NCBI GenBank assembly: GCA_002394465.1
Contig: DGTU01000185.1
Span: 1 to 12,817, forward strand
DNA length: 12,817 nucleotides
Source: Treponema sp. UBA4328
Lineage (GTDB): Bacteria; Spirochaetota; Spirochaetia; Treponematales; Treponemataceae
Direction: 5' to 3'
Every line of letters begins with the position of its first letter. The first letter of the stretch is position 1. Positions 1 through 5,779 of the stretch are shown here, piece after piece. The notes below the pieces were generated by a model. The model had not been told where the DNA came from. It was given only the letters and a program-made list of their open reading frames with translations, and ran no database searches. A program made the translations under genes and the position numbers.

Positions 1-1
1 C

Positions 2-1570
2 GGACTTGAAAGTGAAAAGATAACGATTACCAGAACTAATTTCAACAGTCTGAATACAAATACGCTGTGGCAGAACTCGATACTCTGTGCGCAGGTTTGT
101 GTAGCTGCCCTTAGCCTTAAAAAATCCGTTAAACTCTGTCTTTCCCGCCGTGAACAGACGCTTTATGTTGAAAATCAGTTCCCGATTACGATAATGCACC
201 GTACGGTTCTCGATGAAAATGGAAAATTTATTGCACTTGATGCTGACATTAAAATATATTCAGGTGCGTTCAATCCGCTTGCCGAAGAAATCCTTGAGCG
301 CCTTATAATTGCCTGTATGGGGGTCTATGAAGTCAGTAATTTCAGGATAAATGCACATGCCTTTAAAACGAATGAACCTCCGGCTTCCGTAAGCTGGGTA
401 AAAGTAGATTCATGTGCGTTTTATGCGATTGAAAATCAGATTCAGAAAATCTGCGGCACGTATGGATTTAATCCCTGTGAAATCCGCGAGATGAACCTTC
501 GTCAGCCTAAGAAGTCAAAGCTTCCGTTTAACCTGTATTCAGGAAATGTAAAGGACGTTATTGCCGGCGTTGCTGCAAAGAGTGATTTCAACAGAAAGTA
601 TACGGTTTACCGTCTTGATGAAAAAGACCGCTATGAATACAACAACGATTCTCCTTTTGCACCGCCACTTCGCGGAATAGGATTTGCCTGCGGTTTTGAA
701 GCAAGTACATATCTCGGAAGCCGTTTTTTTGACAGAAACATTCATTTTGAAATCACCCTGAATAAAGATAGATCCGTAAAGATTAAGTCAATTCCTCCTT
801 CACAGTCTATTCTTGGAATCTGGCAGAAAATTATCAGTAAAAAACTCGAAATTCCTGTGGAAGAACTTAAGATTTCATATGAAGCTGATGATGCAGGTGA
901 GTGTGATCTTCCGGATACGATAAGTGCCGATATTTCACTTAATACACGCCTCTTGAGCTGCTGCCTTGATTCATTAAAAGTTCAGTCAGATGCCGGAAAA
1001 CTGCCGTGTACGGTTAAAAAAAGCCTTTCTGAACTTGTTGAAGATGACTGGAATTCAGAAAAGTTTTCCGGGAATCCTTTTTACAGTTCTTCTTGTGCTG
1101 CCTGTACGCTTGAACTCGAATTTGATCCGTGTACATATCAGGAAAAAATACTCGGAATATCTGTCTGTATTGATGCCGGAAGAATTCTTGAACCTAAGGC
1201 TGCAGAAACTGCAGTAAAAAAAGCCTGCCGCAGCATAATCAGAAATTTAATATCCGGAAACAGCGTTCAGTGTGGGGAAATTAATGTGTTTTTCATTAAT
1301 TCGGAAGATGAACCGAAACAGCTGGGGGAGATAATGTATTCAATCCTTCCGGCTGCTTTTTCTTCAGCTCTTTCTCAGGCGGTTGCATATACAATCTGCA
1401 GGCTTCCGCTTGAAACGGATACTGTATATAAACTCTGTTCAAAGGCGCGAACGCTCCATAATGATAAAAAACGCCTTGAACGCATGATGCAGGTTTCTGA
1501 ACTTGAAGAAATTGATGAAAATGAAACTGAAAATGATGATGAAATATCAGGGGAGGTGGGGGAATCATGA
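2..1570 (+). CDS. Xanthine dehydrogenase-type molybdopterin-binding large subunit, 5' partial, divergent
   Basis: The reading frame is open from the window edge, so the ATG at 194 is internal and the true start lies upstream; about 522 residues are visible. The family (XdhA/CoxL/aldehyde oxidoreductase large subunits) carries the molybdenum cofactor and hydroxylates purines, aldehydes or N-heterocycles. Family landmarks in order are the segment 'VKLCLSRREQ' shortly before residue 194's codon, the 'TNEPP' stretch, 'GFNPCEIREMNLR' (compare the usual DP-E-R-N motif) and near the C-terminus 'LGEIMYSILPAAFSSAL', which matches the GxGE motif containing the catalytic glutamate. Two landmarks are missing: the glycine-rich GGxFGGK loop is replaced by 'NSLNTNTLWQ', and the RGxG loop after TNxPP reads 'SVSWVKVD'. 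The stop overlaps the next gene's start (ATGA), so translation is probably coupled to the iron-sulfur subunit. Family membership is fairly sure; substrate and even cofactor loading are unknown. Confidence 0.8.
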   Translation, partial: GLESEKITITRTNFNSLNTNTLWQNSILCAQVCVAALSLKKSVKLCLSRREQTLYVENQFPITIMHRTVLDENGKFIALDADIKIYSGAFNPLAEEILERLIIACMGVYEVSNFRINAHAFKTNEPPASVSWVKVDSCAFYAIENQIQKICGTYGFNPCEIREMNLRQPKKSKLPFNLYSGNVKDVIAGVAAKSDFNRKYTVYRLDEKDRYEYNNDSPFAPPLRGIGFACGFEASTYLGSRFFDRNIHFEITLNKDRSVKIKSIPPSQSILGIWQKIISKKLEIPVEELKISYEADDAGECDLPDTISADISLNTRLLSCCLDSLKVQSDAGKLPCTVKKSLSELVEDDWNSEKFSGNPFYSSSCAACTLELEFDPCTYQEKILGISVCIDAGRILEPKAAETAVKKACRSIIRNLISGNSVQCGEINVFFINSEDEPKQLGEIMYSILPAAFSSALSQAVAYTICRLPLETDTVYKLCSKARTLHNDKKRLERMMQVSELEEIDENETENDDEISGEVGES

Positions 1571-2052
1571 ACGTTCCTGTAATCCTTAATGGAGAAAATA
1601 CCGTTATCAATGCTTCAGGAGATGAAAAACTTCTGTCTGTCCTCAGAAAACTGAATCTTTTTTCCGTTAAAAGCGGCTGTGAAGAGGGAAAATGCGGTTT
1701 CTGTACTGTTCTCGTTGATGACAGGCCTGTACCGTCCTGCCTCATTCCAGCTGCAATCCTTAAAAATCGTGAAATTACTACGCTTGAGTATTTCAGCAGA
1801 ACTAATGATTATGAAGAAATCACTTCGGGCTTTGAACAGGCCGGAATAAAACTGTGCGGTTTCTGCAATTCTGCAAAAATCTTTTCTGTTTATCATCTTC
1901 TCAATACGTATTACAGGCCTTCGCGTGAGCAGATGATCGAAGTTGCAGAGTCAGTTCAGTGTTCATGCACTGAGCGGGATCAGTTTATAAACGGAATTGT
2001 CTATGCAACTGCAAACAAACATAAACGCGACGGAAGGAAAAAAAATGTCTGA
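1567..2052 (+). CDS. [2Fe-2S] iron-sulfur subunit of xanthine dehydrogenase-type hydroxylase
   Basis: This 161-residue protein has the normal length and fold order of CoxS/XdhC-type small subunits, which pass electrons from the molybdenum site to FAD through two [2Fe-2S] clusters. The plant-ferredoxin cluster ligands are C38, C43, C46 and C58 (GCEEGKCGFC, then a Cys 12 residues on). The second, all-helical cluster domain has C97, C100, C132 and C134 (LCGFC and QCSCT). All eight cysteines are therefore present. The residue before the CGFC motif is Leu96, whereas most relatives have Gln there, which contacts the pterin; the usual GNLCRCTGY stretch is reduced to 'SVQCSCTERD'. The start is supported by a strong purine-rich ribosome site (GGGAGG, about 1551-1556) and by the ATGA overlap with the large subunit. 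The FAD subunit follows with an 8-base overlap. Confidence 0.9.
   Translation: MNVPVILNGENTVINASGDEKLLSVLRKLNLFSVKSGCEEGKCGFCTVLVDDRPVPSCLIPAAILKNREITTLEYFSRTNDYEEITSGFEQAGIKLCGFCNSAKIFSVYHLLNTYYRPSREQMIEVAESVQCSCTERDQFINGIVYATANKHKRDGRKKNV
2034..2038 (+). promoter_or_regulatory. Ribosome binding site deciding the FAD subunit start
   Basis: AAGGA sits inside the end of the iron-sulfur subunit gene, 6 bases before the ATG at 2045. It favours the shorter protein starting MSEKTVIY. Confidence 0.6.
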
Positions 2053-2863
2053 GAAAACCGTAATTTATGCTGACAGTCTTTCTGATGTTTTCTTTCAGAA
2101 AAAAGCCATTCCGTCATTAAAAATTGTCGGAGGCTGTACAGCCGGAGAAGAACTCCCGGATATGTTTCTCTCGGTTCTGTTCAATAAGGATCTCAAGCTT
2201 CTCGAACGCAGGGAACGCTATGTTGAAATGGGACCTGCCGTAACGCTTGCACAGATACTTGAACTGGGAAGCGAACATCTTCCGTCAGTTTTTTATGATG
2301 CGCTTTCTTCAGTTGCAAATCCTCAGATAAGGAATATAGCTACCATCGGAGGAAATATTTGTGCTGAAGGCTATAAGCATACGGTTTATTCTCCGCTGCT
2401 TGCACTTGAAGCCCGCCTCGAATTCCAGAAGCCCAGGACAAACGGAATAGGTAATGAAAGTCTTTATGTGCCGTTCCTGAAATTTGACAGGGTTCCTGAG
2501 GATTATGTGCTGACGAAAATCCGTATTCCTGTTGAAGAATGGGATGTTGCCGTTTTCCGCCGGCTTGGTCCTTCAAACGAAATAAATGCTAATTCTGCAT
2601 CATTTACGTTCCTTGCAAATTCCCAGAAGGGAATGCTTGCAAACCTGCGTATTGCATTTGCCGGACCTTTTTCATTCAGAAGTACTGAACTTGAAAACAG
2701 GCTGATAGGAACAAACCTTCCTCTTTCTGAAGCTGCAACGAAGGACCTTGTTGATGAAGCAAGTATTTTCTATGATGAAGCTGCATTTGAAAAGAAAGTA
2801 AAGCCTATTTTAAAGCAGCAGTTCCTGAACATCCTGCGCTTTTCTCTGGCACAGCTTACCTGA
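2045..2863 (+). CDS. FAD-binding subunit of xanthine dehydrogenase-type hydroxylase
   Basis: This is a CoxM/XdhB-like medium subunit of 272 residues, close to the usual 270-290. It would hold FAD and hand electrons to NAD(P)+ or another acceptor. The first FAD loop appears as 'VGGCTAGEEL' (about residues 28-37; usually AGGTDL), followed by 'MGPAVTLAQIL' (the IGA-x-VT motif) and the diagnostic 'IRNIATIGGN' (95-104) leading to 'SPLLALEA'. The C-terminal domain has the usual 'LRIAFAGP...RSTELENRLIGT' pattern. The aspartate that normally precedes the LLALDA stretch seems absent ('HTVYSPLLALEA'). The ATG at 2045 is preferred over the one at 1997, because an AAGGA site lies 6 bases before it and starting at 1997 would add 16 residues without family resemblance and overlap the previous gene by 56 bases. 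It is the last gene of the unit. Confidence 0.87.
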   Translation: MSEKTVIYADSLSDVFFQKKAIPSLKIVGGCTAGEELPDMFLSVLFNKDLKLLERRERYVEMGPAVTLAQILELGSEHLPSVFYDALSSVANPQIRNIATIGGNICAEGYKHTVYSPLLALEARLEFQKPRTNGIGNESLYVPFLKFDRVPEDYVLTKIRIPVEEWDVAVFRRLGPSNEINANSASFTFLANSQKGMLANLRIAFAGPFSFRSTELENRLIGTNLPLSEAATKDLVDEASIFYDEAAFEKKVKPILKQQFLNILRFSLAQLT

Positions 2864-2907
2864 TAGCAAAAAGCTGACAATTAATCGTAATTAATCCCTT
2901 CCGGCAC

Positions 2908-2936
2908 TTTTCATTTTTTGTCAAAAATGTTACTAT
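2908..2936 (+). promoter_or_regulatory. Possible rpsD promoter with an internal dyad
   Basis: TTTTCA (2908-2913) and TACTAT (2931-2936) are 17 bases apart, each matching four of six consensus bases; an overlapping TATATT (2934-2939) is an alternative -10. Between them lies a perfect 7-base inverted repeat, CATTTTT (2912-2918) and AAAAATG (2923-2929), separated by TGTC, which could be an operator or chance in AT-rich DNA. The 173-base gap between the hydroxylase genes and rpsD supports a separate promoter here, but the exact boxes are uncertain. Confidence 0.35.
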
Positions 2937-2937
2937 A

Positions 2938-2975
2938 TTGTTCACTGTATCAGCTTCCCTCTGTGCAGTGAATGA
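2938..2975 (+). promoter_or_regulatory. Hairpin in the rpsD leader
   Basis: TTCACTG (2941-2947) pairs perfectly with CAGTGAA (2966-2972). With G-U pairs the stem extends to 13 pairs (2938-2950 with 2963-2975) around a 12-base loop. It lies at or just after the expected transcription start of rpsD and about 60 bases before the start codon. S4 commonly represses its own mRNA through leader structure in other bacteria, so an autoregulatory element is possible. A T-rich stretch follows (2977-2989), so it could instead be a weak terminator for the hydroxylase genes. Confidence 0.4.
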
Positions 2976-3036
2976 ATATTTTCTTTTTGCGCGGCTAGTT
3001 AAAAGAAAATAAAACATTTTTAAGGAGCACATATTT

Positions 3037-3630
3037 ATGGCTACTAGAAGAAATCCTCGTTTCAAGGAATGCAGAAGACTCGGGGTTAACGTTTGCGGAC
3101 ATCCAAAAGCTATGGAAAGGGCAGGAGCTCCTGCTTTTAAGAAGACAAAGAAAACATCTGATTACGGTCTTCACCTTATTGAAAAGCAGAAAGTTAAGGC
3201 TTATTACGGAATTCTTGAACGCCAGCTTCGCCGCTATTTTGAACTTGCTTCAAAATCAAGCGAGAAAACTGGTGTTGCACTTTTGATTCTCCTTGAATCA
3301 CGCCTTGACAACCTTGTATACCGCCTTGGTTTCGCAAATTCAATTCGTATGGCACGCCAGATGGTTAGCCACGGACATTTTGAAGTTGACGGACAGAAGG
3401 TAAATATTCCTTCATATTCTGTAAAAGTCGGCTCAACAATTGCCCTTCGTGAAAAATCACGCAAGAGCTCTCAGTTCAAGAGCGCTTTCCTTGCTGATAA
3501 CAAGGCTAAACTTGACTATCTTGAAAGAGATGAGGCTAATTTCTCAGGAAAATATGCCCGCCTTCCTTTGAGGGCTGAAATCCCTGTTCAGATTAACGAT
3601 CAGATGGTCGTTGAATACTACAGTAAGTAA
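3037..3630 (+). CDS. rpsD: 30S ribosomal protein S4
   Basis: S4 is a primary 16S rRNA-binding protein that starts assembly of the small subunit body. The 197-residue product carries the S4 RNA-binding domain at about residues 87-150 ('SRLDNLVYRLGFANSIRMARQMVSHGHF', quoted in part by its key residues R88, D90, Y93, R94, R103, A104, Q106), followed by the conserved C-terminal 'PLRAEIPVQIND...VVEYYSK' end. The N-terminus is short, with only two cysteines (C12 and C20) where zinc-binding S4 proteins have four, so this is a zinc-independent type. A good AAGGAG site (3022-3027) lies 9 bases before ATG. The gene stands alone, away from the rpoA/rpsK/rpsM cluster, with its own leader and a strong terminator, so it is probably monocistronic. 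Confidence 0.97.
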   Translation: MATRRNPRFKECRRLGVNVCGHPKAMERAGAPAFKKTKKTSDYGLHLIEKQKVKAYYGILERQLRRYFELASKSSEKTGVALLILLESRLDNLVYRLGFANSIRMARQMVSHGHFEVDGQKVNIPSYSVKVGSTIALREKSRKSSQFKSAFLADNKAKLDYLERDEANFSGKYARLPLRAEIPVQINDQMVVEYYSK

Positions 3631-3650
3631 TTAATATTTCTTATTGTTAC

Positions 3651-3680
3651 AAGGTCCGCAGATTTGCGGGCCTTTTTTTT
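3651..3680 (+). terminator. Rho-independent terminator of rpsD
   Basis: GGTCCGCA (3653-3660) and TGCGGGCC (3665-3672) form an 8-pair GC-rich stem with a GATT loop, followed by eight T residues (3673-3680). Confidence 0.92.
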
Positions 3681-3702
3681 ATATATTTTATTTCAATATT
3701 CC

Positions 3703-3730
3703 TTAACCTTTTAATTTTAAAACCGATAAT
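3703..3730 (+). promoter_or_regulatory. Promoter for the small secreted protein / SPOR protein pair
   Basis: TTAACC (3703-3708) and GATAAT (3725-3730) are separated by 16 bases and match four and five consensus positions. They lie between the rpsD terminator and the next start codon, 28 bases before the ATG at 3759. Confidence 0.5.
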
Positions 3731-3758
3731 TTAAAAGACTGTAAAGGTCGGGGGAAAA

Positions 3759-4286
3759 ATGGGCAGAAAAAAACTTCTTGCACTGATAATTTCGCTTTTT
3801 ATAGCGCAGATGTGTTTTGCAAAGTCACTTTCCATTCAGATTGTACAGAATAACAATGCCGTTACCGGTGATACTGTTTGCGCAGTTTCACAATGGGTTG
3901 AACAGGCTGTTGTTGATTTTTTCTTTGAATCAGGTCATATCGTGACGACTTCACCGGTGGCCATCTATTCAGATTCAGAAGAAAACAAAAAAAATCTGAT
4001 GACTGCACTTAAAGAGACGTTCCTTGGCGGAATGGATTTCCTGGTTCGAATTGAACTGGATTATAATTCAGAAAAAGACAATCCTAATCTTCTGCTTCTG
4101 GATTATATCAGAACTGCCAGATGGACGAGCTATGAATCCCGTACCGGAAAGGTTATTTCATCAGGTGAAAGTAGGCCTGAAAAAATAACGCTTGAAAACA
4201 ATAATGAACAGGGAATAACTACTTTTGCCAGTATAATGGCAGGTAATATAAGTACCGGGCTGATTTCTTCAAAGGGTAAGAAATAG
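3759..4286 (+). CDS. Small secreted protein, possibly LpoB/CsgG-like fold
   Basis: I do not recognise a named family. The 175-residue product starts with a clear signal peptide (GRKK, then a hydrophobic stretch to about residue 18, with likely cleavage after 'CFA' at 21). C19 is not in a good lipobox, because Met precedes it, so a lipoprotein is unlikely. The mature part alternates strands and helices in an order resembling LpoB/CsgG-type domains: an initial strand 'LSIQIVQNN', a helix 'VSQWVEQAVVDFFFESG', a strand 'HIVTTSP', then 'GGMDFLVRIELDY', 'ARWTSYESRTGKVISSGE' and a final amphipathic helix. This resemblance is by eye only. The start is preceded by a purine-rich GGGGGAAAA stretch. The SPOR-domain gene begins 13 bases after the stop, so the two are almost surely cotranscribed and probably act together in the envelope. 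Confidence 0.8.
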   Translation: MGRKKLLALIISLFIAQMCFAKSLSIQIVQNNNAVTGDTVCAVSQWVEQAVVDFFFESGHIVTTSPVAIYSDSEENKKNLMTALKETFLGGMDFLVRIELDYNSEKDNPNLLLLDYIRTARWTSYESRTGKVISSGESRPEKITLENNNEQGITTFASIMAGNISTGLISSKGKK

Positions 4287-4299
4287 GCAGGAGGGGAAT

Positions 4300-5712
4300 A
4301 TGAAAAAAATCATTACTTTTATCACAATTTTATTTGCGCTCGCAACAATTTCCGCTGCTGCACGTCCTTCACTGGACGGAAGGGCCGTTGTTGCCGAGGC
4401 CGGTGAAATGCCGCGCGGACTGTTTGCACGTACCATCGGTTATCTTCCGGGAGACAGTGTAAGCGTTACAAATCCTGCGACAGGAAGCTCGGTAGATGTG
4501 CTTGTACTTGGTGCAATCGATGCGAGTGAGGGAGTTGCCATACTTCTTTCTCCGGAAGCAGCTGATGCACTGAATATCACAAGGGATTCAAACGTTCAGG
4601 TTAAAATTACCAAGCGTGCCGGAAGCCTTGATGAAGCAGTAAGCGGAACTGCCGTTCTCTCTGAAGATGAAATGGATTTTAATAATTCAAGCATTTCAGA
4701 AGCAAATGACGGTGAAGATAATCAGAAACCGATTGCAAATATTGAAGACGGACCTGTCGTCGGAATTGAAAACAATGAAACTCCTGCTGCGGATGAGAGT
4801 GCTAAAGAAAACGGTACTGTAACTGCTGAATACGAAGAACTTGATGACAATATTGCAGGAACAGAAAATACTGAAACTGTTGAACCGGAAGTTCAGCCTG
4901 AAACAGCAGTCGCTGAAACAGAACCTGTTGAGCCGGTTGAAATAACTGAGCCTGTTCAGAATGAAGAAAACGTTCCTCCGGCAGAAATTGTTGCAGAAGA
5001 TAAACCTGCTGAAGTTCCGGAAGAAACTCCTGCAGAACTCGTAAATGAAGATTCTCCGGCTGATGCTGACAGCACTGTTCCGGTAGAACAGATTGCTGCG
5101 GTTGATGAGATTCCTCCTGCTGATGAAACTTCAGAGCAGACTGAAATCATTGTTCCAGATGAACTTCCTCCGCAGGAAGATACTCCGATGGATTCAGTAA
5201 TTGCAGATGATATTCCTCCGGTTCAGGAAAATATCGAAGAACCTGCAGTTGAAAAAGAAGAAGAAATTGCAGAAACAACAGATGACGGACAGTATAATCC
5301 GATCGTACTGATTCCTGCTGACGAAAATCCGCCTGAAGATATTCCAGAACCGGAAGAAAAAGCAGATGATGTTGCAGTTGTTGTAGAGCCTGTACTTAAT
5401 ACGGATGTTAAGACAACAGAAGCAGCTCCTGTGACAGAAGAAAACCTTGACTTCAAGAAGTTTGTTACTGATGAAACTTCACTTGAAAAGGGTAAATACT
5501 ATATTCAGATTGCTTCACTTGCAAATCCTGATAATCTGAACGGACTGGTTAATAAATACGGTTCAAAATATCCGGTTGCACTGATTCCTTTGAGTGACGG
5601 AAAAACATACAGGACACTCGTAGGACCGCTTACACTCGATGAATACGGTTCAGTCCTTGAAAAGTTCAGGGCATTTGGATTTAAGGATGCTTTCTTAAGA
5701 AAGATAAAATAA
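4300..5712 (+). CDS. Secreted RlpA-like double-psi barrel and SPOR domain protein with long acidic linker
   Basis: The 470-residue product has a signal peptide (MKKIITF..., cleavage near A21), then an RlpA-like double-psi beta-barrel region at about 25-107 ('LPGDSVSVTNPATGSSVDV' and 'ILLSPEAADALNI' match the usual LPxGTxVxVTNxxNGxSVxV and IDLSxxAAxxLGI). The DRG aspartate and the TAAH histidine of lytic RlpA proteins are not visible, so it may bind rather than cut peptidoglycan. A linker of about 270 residues rich in Glu, Pro, Ala and Val follows, with many D/E-x-PP units. Residues 396-470 are a SPOR domain ('YYIQIASLANPDNLNGL' to 'YRTLVGPL' and 'GFKDAFL'), which in other bacteria binds glycan strands stripped of stem peptides at division sites. 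A strong AGGAGGGG site (4289-4295) precedes the ATG. A role in cell division or wall remodelling is inferred. Confidence 0.85.
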   Translation: MKKIITFITILFALATISAAARPSLDGRAVVAEAGEMPRGLFARTIGYLPGDSVSVTNPATGSSVDVLVLGAIDASEGVAILLSPEAADALNITRDSNVQVKITKRAGSLDEAVSGTAVLSEDEMDFNNSSISEANDGEDNQKPIANIEDGPVVGIENNETPAADESAKENGTVTAEYEELDDNIAGTENTETVEPEVQPETAVAETEPVEPVEITEPVQNEENVPPAEIVAEDKPAEVPEETPAELVNEDSPADADSTVPVEQIAAVDEIPPADETSEQTEIIVPDELPPQEDTPMDSVIADDIPPVQENIEEPAVEKEEEIAETTDDGQYNPIVLIPADENPPEDIPEPEEKADDVAVVVEPVLNTDVKTTEAAPVTEENLDFKKFVTDETSLEKGKYYIQIASLANPDNLNGLVNKYGSKYPVALIPLSDGKTYRTLVGPLTLDEYGSVLEKFRAFGFKDAFLRKIK

Positions 5713-5738
5713 TTTAACTGAAATATAAGATTTAATAC

Positions 5739-5778
5739 AGCCTGAAAGATTGCATTGCATCTCTTTCAGGCTTTTTTT
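5739..5778 (+). terminator. Rho-independent terminator between convergent genes
   Basis: AGCCTGAAAGA (5739-5749) pairs perfectly with TCTTTCAGGCT (5762-5772), an 11-base stem, followed by a run of T to 5778. The T run serves the + strand. On the - strand the hairpin lies just past the last paralog's stop but is followed by only a few T residues, so it would stop that transcript less well. Confidence 0.9.
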
Positions 5779-5779
5779 A

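Noticed and set aside
194..196. ATG as the start of the first gene
   Set aside because: The same frame is open to the window edge and its upstream translation fits the family (VKLCLSRREQ), so this Met is internal.
1296..1745. Open frame on the - strand across the large and iron-sulfur subunit genes
   Set aside because: It lies opposite two well-supported genes and its translation is low-complexity (Pro, His and Phe runs), typical of a shadow frame.
1997..2044. Upstream ATG for the FAD subunit
   Set aside because: It would add 16 residues without family similarity and overlap the iron-sulfur gene by 56 bases; the ATG at 2045 has a good ribosome site.
2883..2898. Inverted repeat in the gap after the FAD subunit gene as a terminator
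   Set aside because: The arms are AT-only six-base palindromes with a four-base loop and no T run follows, so it is too weak.
4956..5456. Two Ser-rich open frames on the - strand opposite the SPOR protein
   Set aside because: They are the reverse reading of the Glu/Pro/Ala-rich linker codons; composition alone explains them.
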